The translations under genes were made by a program, and so were the position numbers. The notes beneath the pieces were generated by a model. The model did no database searches and was not told the DNA's origin. It saw nothing but the letters and a program-made list of their open reading frames with translations. Positions 1 to 6,339 of a DNA stretch of 6,344 nucleotides are shown here, one piece after another. Source of the stretch: Candidatus Methanoperedens sp. (GTDB lineage: Archaea > Halobacteriota > Methanosarcinia > Methanosarcinales > Methanoperedenaceae). Each line of letters begins with the position of its first letter. Positions within the stretch are counted from its first letter, which is position 1. Location of the stretch: contig JAJRAP010000310.1 in the NCBI GenBank assembly GCA_028679855.1, forward strand, positions 1-6,344, given 5' to 3'.

Positions 1-436
1 CTTCGTTTATCCTGCGAAGCGCCTCACCAAGGTCTCGTGCACCACAGACGAATGGGATGGTAAATTTTGTCTTGTCTATATGGAACATCTCGTCAGCCGG
101 TGTGAGTACTTCTGACTCATCCACCATGTCAACGCCTAACGCCTCAATGATCTCTGCCTCCACGAAATGACCTATCCTGGCCTTAGCCATGACTGGTATT
201 GTGACAGAATCCATTATCGCTTCGATCACAACAGGATCAGCCATACGTGCAACCCCACCTGTTCTCCTGATATCCGCAGGTACCTGGTGGAGCGCCATGA
301 CCGCCACCGCGCCGGCTCTTTCAGCTATAAGCGCTTCTTCCGGGGTGGTTACGTCCATTATGACCCCGCCTTTCTGCATACTGGCAAAACCGCGTTTTAT
401 AAGTTCTGTGCCATGTCTGAGTTTTTCAAGCTGCAT
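1..436 (-). CDS. pdxS: Pyridoxal 5'-phosphate synthase lyase subunit PdxS (N-terminal half, cut by the left edge)
   Basis: PdxS (SNZ/Pdx1 family) builds pyridoxal 5'-phosphate from ribose 5-phosphate, glyceraldehyde 3-phosphate and ammonia supplied by the glutaminase PdxT; it is a cytosolic (beta/alpha)8 barrel that forms dodecamers. The minus strand reads [16 protein letters not shown] at the start, then [10 protein letters not shown] (residues 20-29), VPADIR (52-57), GGVARMADP (60-68), [10 protein letters not shown] (81-90), [11 protein letters not shown] (106-116) and [16 protein letters not shown] (128-143). All are family signatures. D28 and K85 match the conserved active-site Asp and the first Schiff-base Lys. 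The second lysine, in the RTKGE motif, lies beyond the edge. About 145 of the usual ~295 residues are present. The ATG at 436 is chosen because a GGTGGAG ribosome site sits 8 nt upstream and an in-frame TAA lies just before it. It lies 43 nt downstream of cofC on the same strand. No pdxT is visible in the window. Confidence 0.97.
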   Translation of the reverse strand, partial: MQLEKLRHGTELIKRGFASMQKGGVIMDVTTPEEALIAERAGAVAVMALHQVPADIRRTGGVARMADPVVIEAIMDSVTIPVMAKARIGHFVEAEIIEALGVDMVDESEVLTPADEMFHIDKTKFTIPFVCGARDLGEALRRINE

Positions 437-444
437 AAATGTAA

Positions 445-451
445 CTCCACC
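445..451 (-). promoter_or_regulatory. Ribosome binding site of pdxS
   Basis: The minus strand reads GGTGGAG here, with 8 nt between it and the ATG at 436. It matches the anti-Shine-Dalgarno end of archaeal 16S rRNA well and fixes the pdxS start. Confidence 0.75.
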
Positions 452-462
452 TTATAATACAA

Positions 463-476
463 GATATTATACTTTT
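463..476 (-). promoter_or_regulatory. Possible TATA box between cofC and pdxS
   Basis: The minus strand reads GAAAAGTATAATA just after the cofC stop: a purine/A-rich BRE-like element followed by a TATA-like element. Archaeal transcription would start about 25 nt downstream, near 442, which falls inside or after the pdxS ribosome site. That makes it a poor fit unless initiation is a little earlier. Read-through from cofC is the simpler alternative. Confidence 0.2.
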
Positions 477-479
477 CCC

Positions 480-1118
480 CTACTTTCTCTTCACTCCAAC
501 CCTGCCCCTGCTCTCTTCAAGCACGAATCCAAGCTTTTTCAAGTATCCCGCTGCACGCCCTGTCCCGTGAAGTAGCACCTCGGCAAGGTCAGCCACCTCA
601 TCGATGTCAGTGCTGAGGTTAAAAGAGTCAAAAACTTCATAGACAAGGACTTTCTTTTCTGCAATATTCCGGTGTTTTAAAAAGCTTGCGCCGTAATAGT
701 CCACATGAAAACGAGATGGGTCGCTGATGAATAAGGCGTTGGTTCCTCCCATCCTTCCGGGAACTATCACAATTTCTGCATGGCTTGCAGTGATTTCCCT
801 GATGTTCTTTATTGAAACAAGAGGAATATCTGCCATGATTATCAGCACCGGTTCGTTAAAAAAATGTGATGACATTTTATGGAGGTATTCGTTCAGGGCT
901 TCGTTAAGACCCATTTCTGTCAGTACAATATTGGCACCAACATCGTCAATGAGCGAGGTGGACAGTATATCCACAACCTTGAAACATCCTGATCGCAGAA
1001 GGGTTTCAGTCACGTCCGAGAGCATAGCCATTGCGAATTCCTCCCTTTCTTTATCCGTGAGAAGCGTGGACAGCCTTGATTTGGCATTGCTCTTCTTAAA
1101 TGGTATGACTGCTCTCAT
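480..1118 (-). CDS. cofC: 2-phospho-L-lactate guanylyltransferase CofC
   Basis: CofC transfers GMP from GTP to 2-phospho-L-lactate, giving lactyl-2-diphospho-5'-guanosine, which CofD joins to the deazaflavin Fo in coenzyme F420 synthesis. It is a cytosolic nucleotidyltransferase with a glycosyltransferase-A-like fold. The 212-residue product has the family landmarks in order: MRAVIPFKKSNAKSRLS at residues 1-17 (nucleotide-binding loop), LNEALN (71-76), MADIPL (95-100, with the conserved Asp), PGRMGGTNALF (120-130), YYGASFL (141-147) and STDIDEVADL (169-178). The length fits the archaeal family. An in-frame TTG at 1127 would add three residues, but the family begins at MRAVIP, so the ATG at 1118 is preferred. 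A purine run (GGGGGA) lies only 1 nt before it, too close for a normal ribosome site, and a TATA-like element about 26 nt upstream suggests a nearly leaderless message. pdxS follows after 43 nt. Confidence 0.96.
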   Translation of the reverse strand: MRAVIPFKKSNAKSRLSTLLTDKEREEFAMAMLSDVTETLLRSGCFKVVDILSTSLIDDVGANIVLTEMGLNEALNEYLHKMSSHFFNEPVLIIMADIPLVSIKNIREITASHAEIVIVPGRMGGTNALFISDPSRFHVDYYGASFLKHRNIAEKKVLVYEVFDSFNLSTDIDEVADLAEVLLHGTGRAAGYLKKLGFVLEESRGRVGVKRK

Positions 1119-1136
1119 ATCCCCCAAAAGACATGG

Positions 1137-1152
1137 TATATCAATAAAAAGC
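1137..1152 (-). promoter_or_regulatory. cofC: Candidate TATA-box promoter of cofC
   Basis: The minus strand reads GCTTTTTATTGATATA. A box centred near 1147 would place the start of transcription near 1121, only about 3 nt before the cofC ATG, consistent with the badly spaced ribosome site. The same AT-rich stretch could also serve the opposite strand. Confidence 0.35.
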
Positions 1153-1171
1153 TTTGGAAATGTGTCTATGA

Positions 1172-1300
1172 ATGGAAGGAACTGATGGACTGATTGGATT
1201 TAAAGAAACGAATCTTCGCAACTTTTCAGGCAGCATGAAGCTTATTGTGGTAAGGTTCTTTGAGGATGGAATTGAAAAATATTATGGTTATATAAAATGA
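1172..1300 (+). CDS. Doubtful 42-codon ORF in the divergent region
   Basis: An ATG-initiated frame encodes 42 residues, starting MEGTDGLIGFKETNLRNFSG and ending KYYGYIK. A second ATG at 1235 would give a 21-residue peptide. No ribosome site is visible before either start, and I recognise no family. Its stop overlaps the start of the next small ORF as ATGA (1297-1300), which is the only positive sign. Chance is the more likely explanation. A TATA-like box lies inside its last codons. Confidence 0.15.
   Translation: MEGTDGLIGFKETNLRNFSGSMKLIVVRFFEDGIEKYYGYIK
1288..1297 (+). promoter_or_regulatory. Candidate TATA-box promoter of the thioredoxin-domain gene
   Basis: The plus strand reads TTATATAAAA, close to the archaeal TATA consensus and the best such match in this intergenic region. 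Initiation about 25 nt downstream (near 1318) would give a leader of roughly 95-100 nt before the ATG at 1416. If real, the short ORF starting at 1297 would not be on this transcript. Confidence 0.4.
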
Positions 1301-1407
1301 GTAAGAATTATGTACTTTTCCGACAATCTCTAATGACTGCTTACCTGGGCGACTATGAGAAGATAGAGAAAAAATTGAATAAAGAAAAGCGTTCTCTGAT
1401 GGAGTGA
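1297..1407 (+). CDS. Doubtful 36-codon ORF just upstream of the thioredoxin-domain gene
   Basis: This frame encodes a basic 36-residue peptide, starting [20 protein letters not shown] and rich in Lys/Glu at the C-terminus (likely helical). It has no ribosome site. Its start overlaps the stop of the preceding small ORF (ATGA), and its stop overlaps a possible GTG start of the next gene (GTGA, 1404-1407). The overlaps look like translational coupling, but the peptide resembles nothing I know and a TATA-like box overlaps its start codon. It may be a short leader peptide, a remnant, or chance. Confidence 0.2.
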   Translation: MSKNYVLFRQSLMTAYLGDYEKIEKKLNKEKRSLME

Positions 1408-1409
1408 GG
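1401..1409 (+). promoter_or_regulatory. Ribosome binding site deciding the start of the thioredoxin-domain gene
   Basis: GGAGTGAGG ends 6 nt before the ATG at 1416. This spacing supports that ATG over the in-frame GTG at 1404, which would lie within the ribosome site itself. Confidence 0.65.
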
Positions 1410-1415
1410 AAAAAG

Positions 1416-3506
1416 ATGGAAAACAACAAAAAGTCAAATACCATAAGAAAGCCCAACCGACTCGCCCTTGAAAAAAGCCACTACCTTCTCCAGCACGCCT
1501 ATAACCCCGTTGACTGGTATCCATGGGGCAGCGAAGCTTTTGAGAAGGCAAAAAGAGAAGACAAACCCATATTTCTCTCAAGCGGTTATTCCACATGCCA
1601 CTGGTGCCATGTGATGGAGAAGGAATCATATGAAGATGAAGAAGTAGCAAAATTGATGAACGATGTTTTTGTCAGCATAAAGATAGACAGGGAGGAGCGC
1701 CCTGACATTGATGGCATCTACATGAAAGTATGCCAGGCTATGACAGGAAGCGGTGGGTGGCCGCTAAATATAATAATGACGCATGATAAAAAACCATTCT
1801 TTGCAGCTACTTATATTCCGAAGGAAAGCAAATTCGGGAGGCAGGGTATGATGGAGATAATACCACAGATCAGAGACATCTGGAAGAAGAACAGGGGCGG
1901 CGCAGAGGCTCTTGCCGCAGAGGTCATCTCGTCCCTTAAAGATAAGCAAAAGGCGGGAGAAGAATTGAAAGAGGATGTCCTTCATGTGGCTTATGAGCAG
2001 CTTTTGGAAGCATTCGATGAACAAAACGGCGGCTTTGGGAGCGCCCCCAAATTCCCGACGCCGCATAACCTCACTTTTCTTCTGCGCTACTGGAAGCGCA
2101 CCGGCGACTTAATGGCTCTACGGATGGTTGAGCGCACACTTTCAGCCATAAGCATGGGAGGGATATATGACCATGTCGGTTTTGGCTTTCACCGCTATTC
2201 CACAGACGCTGGATGGCTTGTGCCTCATTTTGAAAAGATGTTATATGACCAGGCGCTGCTGGCAATTGCTTACACCGAGGCATATCAGGCTACGGGAAAC
2301 GTTGAGTTCAAAAGAATAGCCTCTGAGGTATTTACCTATGTCCTGAGAGATATGACATCTAGAGAAGGAGGATTTTTTTCTGGCGAGGATGCAGACAGCG
2401 AGGGCGTTGAAGGGAAGTTTTACGTCTGGACAGGGATAGAGATGGATTCGGTGCTTGGTGAAGAGAGCGAATTGATGAAAAAGGTGTTCAGCATCAATAA
2501 GTACGGTAACTTAATGGAAGAGGAAAATACTGGAATTAATATTCTCCACCAGTCCAAAACACTCTCCGAACTCTCAGTTGACCTTAAATTATCGGTTAAT
2601 GAGTTATATAGGAGAACTGGCAATGCAAAGCAGAAATTGTTCGCAGCCCGTGAAAAACGCGTGCATCCGGGGAAGGATGATAAGATACTGGCAGACTGGA
2701 ATGGACTGATGATAGCTGCGCTTGCAAAGGGCGCTTCGGCATTTGATAAGCCTGAGTATGCCGATGCTGCCTGCCGGGCGGCAGATTTCATACTCTTGCG
2801 CATGCGGGGTCAGGATGGGAGGCTTTTTCACCGCTACCGTGATGATGAGCCCGCTGTGATGGCTTTTCTGGATGATCATGCTTTTCTTACCTGGGGATTG
2901 ATAGAACTCTATGAAGCGACTTTCATGGTATCGTACCTGCGGGCTGCACTTGAGATAAACGAAATTATGATAGAACATTTCTGGGACCGGGAAAACCAGG
3001 GTCTTTATTTCACTGCAGATGACGCTGAGGAACTCATATTTCGAAAGAAAGAGATATATGATGGCGCAGTACCTTCGGGCAATTCGGTCGCTATGCTTAA
3101 TTTGCTGCGCCTTGGCAGGATGACCGCAAATGCAGAATTTGAGGAAAAAGCGGTGCAGATAGGAAGGGCTTTTTCAAGAACGATCTGGCAGGCGCCAATG
3201 GTATATACACAGATGATGGCGGCGCTTGATTTTGCACTCGGTCCGACAAGCGAAGTGGTTATCGCAGGTGATCCCGGAGCAGAAGATACAAAAGCTATGC
3301 TTGCGGCTCTGAGGGGAAAGTTCATTCCAGGGAAGGTAGTGATGCTTCGCACAGGTGAGGATTCAGAAATAATAGGTCTTGCTGAATATACCAGGAATCT
3401 CACGAGCATTGAGGGAAGGGCTACGGCATATGTTTGCTGGAATTATTGCTGCAATCTTCCTGTGACTGATGCGGGGAAGATGCTGGAGCTGTTAAGTGAG
3501 CCTTAA
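1416..3506 (+). CDS. SPATA20/YyaL family protein (DUF255): thioredoxin-like domain fused to an (alpha/alpha)6-barrel
   Basis: This is a full-length 696-residue member of the widespread YyaL/SPATA20 family, whose biochemical role is not settled. The N-terminal thioredoxin-like domain carries [20 protein letters not shown] (14-33), the CxxC site [10 protein letters not shown] (C61 and C64), [10 protein letters not shown] (90-99) and SGGWPLN (112-118) with the expected cis-proline region at P116. The C-terminal part resembles N-acylglucosamine 2-epimerase-type helical barrels and has FGSAPKFP (207-214), [17 protein letters not shown] (248-264), [10 protein letters not shown] (270-279), [23 protein letters not shown] (426-432) and PSGNS. 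No signal peptide or membrane segment is seen, so it should be cytosolic. An in-frame GTG at 1404 would add four residues (MRKK), but the ribosome site favours 1416. A redox or carbohydrate-related role is inference from domains only. It appears to be transcribed alone: cofC is divergent, and the MFS operon converges on it. Confidence 0.95.
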   Translation: MENNKKSNTIRKPNRLALEKSHYLLQHAYNPVDWYPWGSEAFEKAKREDKPIFLSSGYSTCHWCHVMEKESYEDEEVAKLMNDVFVSIKIDREERPDIDGIYMKVCQAMTGSGGWPLNIIMTHDKKPFFAATYIPKESKFGRQGMMEIIPQIRDIWKKNRGGAEALAAEVISSLKDKQKAGEELKEDVLHVAYEQLLEAFDEQNGGFGSAPKFPTPHNLTFLLRYWKRTGDLMALRMVERTLSAISMGGIYDHVGFGFHRYSTDAGWLVPHFEKMLYDQALLAIAYTEAYQATGNVEFKRIASEVFTYVLRDMTSREGGFFSGEDADSEGVEGKFYVWTGIEMDSVLGEESELMKKVFSINKYGNLMEEENTGINILHQSKTLSELSVDLKLSVNELYRRTGNAKQKLFAAREKRVHPGKDDKILADWNGLMIAALAKGASAFDKPEYADAACRAADFILLRMRGQDGRLFHRYRDDEPAVMAFLDDHAFLTWGLIELYEATFMVSYLRAALEINEIMIEHFWDRENQGLYFTADDAEELIFRKKEIYDGAVPSGNSVAMLNLLRLGRMTANAEFEEKAVQIGRAFSRTIWQAPMVYTQMMAALDFALGPTSEVVIAGDPGAEDTKAMLAALRGKFIPGKVVMLRTGEDSEIIGLAEYTRNLTSIEGRATAYVCWNYCCNLPVTDAGKMLELLSEP

Positions 3507-3533
3507 GATCGTCACAAGACCCGAGGATTATAA

Positions 3534-3578
3534 CCAGTATGTTTGATTTTTTCCAGTATACACCAGAATGATCCAGTA
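3534..3578 (+). repeat. Three short CCAGTA repeats spaced 19 and 20 nt
   Basis: CCAGTAT occurs at 3534 and 3553, and CCAGTA at 3573. The spacing is close to two helical turns, which would suit a DNA-binding protein contacting one face. The unit is short and the flanking bases are not conserved, so it could be chance. Confidence 0.25.
3541..3552 (+). terminator. T-rich terminator after the thioredoxin-domain gene
   Basis: A T-rich tract ending in six Ts begins 35 nt after the TAA at 3504-3506. Archaeal termination commonly relies on such T-runs without a hairpin, and no strong stem precedes this one. Confidence 0.4.
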
Positions 3579-3597
3579 AGTTATATTGCCGGAAAAA

Positions 3598-3897
3598 TCA
3601 AAGGAATAATGAGCAGATATTGAGACAGGACCTGAGAATGGCGTGAAGGTCATCTCTGGTCACATGGCGGTTACCTGGACTCTGTTTGGCGGAGTCGGGA
3701 TACTGCGGAGAAATATGTTTCAGCTCAAAATATACAGGAATATACCAGGAAATAATAGTGTATATTCCTAAAAACGCTATATACAGGCATCGTACATCGT
3801 ACGGGGTATACCGGTGACTGCTGCAACGATAGGCGTTTTGTGCATCCATAAGAAGGACGAAAACCAACATAACAATTGTGGAACTGAGTACGGGCAC
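3598..3897 (-). CDS. Doubtful hypothetical protein with two predicted membrane helices
   Basis: A GTG-initiated frame of 99 residues fills much of the 500-bp gap between two converging genes. It shows two hydrophobic segments, residues ~4-17 (TIVMLVFVLLM) and ~37-58 (LYIAFLGIYTIISWYIPVYF), followed by a polar tail. The frame stays open upstream of the GTG for 14 codons (VKEYKKYGIISLL...), adding a basic stretch and lengthening the first helix, but contains no usual start codon before a TGA. This suggests either a non-canonical start or a decayed gene with a lost 5' end. No ribosome site is seen and no family is recognised. A competing plus-strand frame open from 3613 to 3771 overlaps it. Confidence 0.25.
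   Translation of the reverse strand: MPVLSSTIVMLVFVLLMDAQNAYRCSSHRYTPYDVRCLYIAFLGIYTIISWYIPVYFELKHISPQYPDSAKQSPGNRHVTRDDLHAILRSCLNICSLFL
3736..3769. repeat. 10-bp perfect inverted repeat with 14-nt spacer
   Basis: AGGAATATAC (3736-3745) is matched exactly by its reverse complement at 3760-3769. Related short units lie nearby: AATATACAGG ending at 3738, TATATACAGG at 3778-3787 and the palindrome GGTATACC at 3805-3812. It could be an operator, a hairpin between converging genes, or low-complexity AT-rich sequence. Confidence 0.4.
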
Positions 3898-4008
3898 ATA
3901 GAGTAAAGATATAATTCCGTATTTCTTATACTCTTTAACTCAAACTACATTTCCCACATGAACAAATTTTCTAAATGAACCACAAATACGTCGTTAAGCT
4001 GTTTTAAG

Positions 4009-5193
4009 CTATGGCGGCTCTTTTCTAACCAAAAGAAGCAAAGGGATAGAAGCAAGCTGCGCTAACACCGAGAATACAATAAGAGAGGGAATCGAGATAT
4101 CATAGAGAATCCCCATTAATGCACTGCCCAAGAACCAGAATATCCCATAACCTGTGTTAAAAATCCCATACGCTGAGCCGCGCCTATCCATCGAGACCAT
4201 TCCTGCAACAGCGGCTCTCATAATGGATTCCTGCGCTCCCATGCCTATACCCCATAAAACCATTCCGAGCAAACCGAAATAAAAGCCTCCCAGAAAAACC
4301 AACGGGGCAAAAAGCGAAGAAATGAGAGCTGAAGCAATAAGGATAGAAATTCCTATTCGATCAAATAAACGTCCAAACAAAAGTGCAGCGAGAGCGTCAA
4401 CTCCCATGGCAATAGCATAGAAGATAGGAATCCACTCATCTGAAACGATAGATACTCTTTTGAAATGATAGGCAATCAGCGGGAAATCAACATACCCTGC
4501 TGCAATCAAAGCGACTGCGGTAAGATAGAGCCAGAATACTTTTGGGAAAACTTTGCTCTCCGGTTTGACCGAGCCTGCTTCGAAAGCACGAGGATGTGGA
4601 TAGAGTAGCCGGGCTACAGCGAGAACACTTAGCGCCAGAAGGGCAGGCATAAGCAGGATAGCGAAGCTGCTCTGATACCCTCCCTTAAAATAAAGAACTC
4701 CAGCTACAATGAGCGGACCAAGCATTGCACCGATCTGATCCATTGCCTCATGCAATCCAAATCCCCAACCGCGCCCCGTTTTCGCGGTAGCATGTGAGAG
4801 CATCGCGTCTCTGGCAGGGGTACGAATCGCTTTTCCCATCCGTTCTGCGATCATGAGAAGGGCAGCAATTTCCCACCGCCCTGCCAGTGCCAGGAGAGGA
4901 ACTGCAAGGAGATTAATTCCATATCCCAGAAGCGTTATTGTCCAATATTTCCCAGTTCTATCACTGATATAGCCAGATACAAGGCGCAGGCTGTACCCTA
5001 TCAACTCACCGAATCCCGCAACAATCCCCACGATAGTTCCGCTTGCCCCAAGAATAGCAAGATAAGGGCCTGTTATGCTGCGCGCCCCTTCGTATGTCAT
5101 GTCTGCAAAGAGGCTCACTATGCCCAGCAAAATTACAAATTTAAGTGCAGCTCCTTTTGCATTATACCTGTTGCCTTCGTCAGTTACTTCCAT
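4009..5193 (-). CDS. MFS transporter, 12-helix, substrate unknown
   Basis: The 394-residue product is an integral membrane protein with the length and hydrophobic pattern of a 12-helix major facilitator. Motif A appears after helix 2 as GYISDRTGK (74-82) and again, weaker, in the second half as GRLFDRIG (274-281), reflecting the family's two-fold repeat. DMTYEGARS (31-39) in the first helix, RTPARDAML (124-132) and the glycine/proline stretch near 145-162 (HEAMDQIGAMLGP) mark a subgroup I associate with uncharacterised prokaryotic MFS proteins. Substrate and direction cannot be read from the sequence. The ATG at 5193 is supported by AGGAGG 6 nt upstream. It is the second gene of a pair with the toroid protein, with an 11-nt gap. 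Its base composition (sampled lines 52-58% GC) is much higher than its partner's. Confidence 0.93.
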   Translation of the reverse strand: MEVTDEGNRYNAKGAALKFVILLGIVSLFADMTYEGARSITGPYLAILGASGTIVGIVAGFGELIGYSLRLVSGYISDRTGKYWTITLLGYGINLLAVPLLALAGRWEIAALLMIAERMGKAIRTPARDAMLSHATAKTGRGWGFGLHEAMDQIGAMLGPLIVAGVLYFKGGYQSSFAILLMPALLALSVLAVARLLYPHPRAFEAGSVKPESKVFPKVFWLYLTAVALIAAGYVDFPLIAYHFKRVSIVSDEWIPIFYAIAMGVDALAALLFGRLFDRIGISILIASALISSLFAPLVFLGGFYFGLLGMVLWGIGMGAQESIMRAAVAGMVSMDRRGSAYGIFNTGYGIFWFLGSALMGILYDISIPSLIVFSVLAQLASIPLLLLVRKEPP

Positions 5194-5199
5194 CTATAT

Positions 5200-5205
5200 C
5201 CTCCT
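5200..5205 (-). promoter_or_regulatory. Ribosome binding site of the MFS gene, overlapping the upstream stop codon
   Basis: The minus strand reads AGGAGG with 6 nt before the ATG at 5193. Its first base is the last base of the TGA that ends the upstream gene. This arrangement favours translational coupling of the two genes. Confidence 0.8.
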
Positions 5206-6032
5206 CATGTTGTCAATGCAGATAATAATTTTAAAGAATGAATAGCATAATATGTATTTTCCAGTGTGGATATTCCACCATCTGTTGCTCTTGAAAAACC
5301 ACCATTATTATTCTGACACTTTCTTATTATTTCAATGCATTGATTAATATAGTGTGGTTTATAGGATATTATATTGGAGGCTATCACACCAGCATAAATG
5401 TGTTCAATAAACGAGGGAGATGTATCAGGTACATTTACAAAACCATAAATTGGATTTTCGCATTTATTAATGAAGTGCTCCGTCTTTAGAATATCTATCG
5501 GATAGTTCAACCGGTTAAGGATCGCCAATGCTTGAGAAGTTTCAAAAAGTGTGGAACGGGTATAGCCAAATCCTTTATCTTCCTTTTGGAGATTTAAAAC
5601 AAAACCGATTATATTTTTCTTAGTTCTTTCATCCAGTTCGACTTTCAGCGTGAAACATAGGTTAATTACATAATACATCCGTTCAAAAATCGATCTAACT
5701 TCGTCCATTAGAGTATCAACATTGTAAATCCCAGTATTTCGCGTAACGTACTGTATTGGATCACACTGTGATTCTTCATTTAACAATAACAAACTCTTAA
5801 TCGAGTAGAATGCCGAATAAACACTTTGATATGAACCATGATTATTCTGCAAATTTCTTAAATAAGCTGCTGTAGTATCATCTTTAAAATTGTTATCCAA
5901 TAAGTTCAGGATAGATAAAGCGTAATAAGTATCAGAAGCATTTGGCTCTTCCAGTCTGTAAAAACAAAACCCGCCTTCTTTGCACTTGCGCTCCATTACA
6001 TAATTAATAGCCTGTTCTTTGATCTCATCCAT
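5205..6032 (-). CDS. Alpha/alpha-toroid protein with prenyltransferase/squalene-cyclase-type repeats, function unknown
   Basis: The 275-residue product contains about five helical-hairpin repeats of the kind found in protein prenyltransferase beta subunits and terpene cyclases: residues ~14-45 (EGGFCFYR...DTYYALSILNLL), ~57-84 (YLRNLQNNHGSYQS...), ~145-175 (NLQKEDKGFGYTRSTLFETSQALAIL), ~187-222 and ~235-270 (KCQNNNGGFSRATDGG...NTYYAIHSLKLL). GGF/GFG glycine turns and NLQ-type ends are clear. The DVC and YH motifs that hold the catalytic zinc in farnesyl/geranylgeranyl transferases are not evident (the comparable places read FIEHIY and ENTYYA), and no DxDD cyclase motif is seen. It is therefore unlikely to be a standard protein prenyltransferase. 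No signal or membrane segment is seen. The gene is AT-rich (sampled lines 27-30% GC) and has only a weak AGGAAA site about 11 nt before the ATG. It is first in a pair with the MFS gene. Confidence 0.85.
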   Translation of the reverse strand: MDEIKEQAINYVMERKCKEGGFCFYRLEEPNASDTYYALSILNLLDNNFKDDTTAAYLRNLQNNHGSYQSVYSAFYSIKSLLLLNEESQCDPIQYVTRNTGIYNVDTLMDEVRSIFERMYYVINLCFTLKVELDERTKKNIIGFVLNLQKEDKGFGYTRSTLFETSQALAILNRLNYPIDILKTEHFINKCENPIYGFVNVPDTSPSFIEHIYAGVIASNIISYKPHYINQCIEIIRKCQNNNGGFSRATDGGISTLENTYYAIHSLKLLSALTT

Positions 6033-6085
6033 AGCCGATATTTCCTTTCAAATTTAACGTTGATCGGTAGGAGTTATCAGCTATT

Positions 6086-6339
6086 GAGCGGTTGAAGGTG
6101 AACTCCATCACCTGTTTCTATACGAGAATTGAGTATGGAAACTGCTATCTCAAGTTGTATTACAAGAAATTAAGCTTTTCTCAACAGGCAAGACCAGGCG
6201 TTAAAGTTAAAGTTATATGAACGAATGTATATTAACAGGAAACTCTGGCGATGAAGTCCGCCAAGGCTCATGCCTGAACCACTTCAAGCTGATGACTTAT
6301 TCTAACAGGCATGAGGAGGCATATGCAAGACTACCTTGC
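6086..6339 (+). ncRNA. Candidate structured RNA or retroelement edge (cluster of hairpins)
   Basis: This stretch, upstream of the toroid gene, has no secure gene but several stems. They are 6096-6101 with 6108-6113 (6 bp, 6-nt loop); 6114-6123 with 6133-6142 (10 bp with one G-U, 9-nt loop); 6246-6250 with 6259-6263 (5 bp, 8-nt loop); 6267-6276 with 6306-6315 (perfect 10 bp around 29 nt); and 6325-6329 with 6335-6339 (5 bp, 5-nt loop). The wobble in the second stem is U-G on the plus strand but A/C on the minus strand, favouring plus-strand transcription. Two 10-bp stems in about 250 nt are unlikely by chance. What it encodes is unknown. A group II intron 5' domain is possible but unproven, because no GTGYG boundary was found. 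Confidence 0.4.
6155..6165. repeat. Odd palindrome TTGTA-T-TACAA
   Basis: A 5+1+5 palindrome sits between the hairpins, in the upstream region of the toroid gene. The single-base centre cannot form an RNA loop, so if meaningful it would be a protein-binding site on DNA. It is short enough to be chance. Confidence 0.2.

Noticed and set aside
167..575. Plus-strand ORFs of 96 and 128 codons
   Set aside because: They lie antisense to pdxS and the end of cofC, whose conserved motifs are unmistakable, and their translations resemble no protein family.
727..1185. Plus-strand ORF of 152 codons
   Set aside because: It is the antisense shadow of cofC; the minus frame carries all CofC motifs.
1764..3409. 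Several minus-strand ORFs of 70-134 codons
   Set aside because: All are antisense to the conserved thioredoxin-domain gene and have no recognisable motifs or ribosome sites.
3613..3771. Plus-strand open frame containing GVKVISGHMAVTWTLFGGVGIL
   Set aside because: It is short, overlaps the minus-strand membrane-like frame, lacks a ribosome site, and matches no family I know.
3788..3803. Tandem ATCGTAC repeat
   Set aside because: There are only two copies of a 7-bp unit, with no array structure. It is not a CRISPR or a convincing operator.
3994..4010. Direct repeat TTAAGCT twice at the end of the MFS gene
   Set aside because: Two 7-bp copies 10 nt apart at a gene end are within chance, and they form neither a hairpin nor a T-run terminator.
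6086..6118. Group II intron domain V-like sequence on the plus strand (GAGCGGTTGAAGGTG...)
   Set aside because: It begins like a domain V, but the lower stem does not pair properly (C opposite U after G-C, A-U, G-U), there is no GNRA tetraloop, and no reverse transcriptase gene lies upstream on the plus strand where it would have to be.
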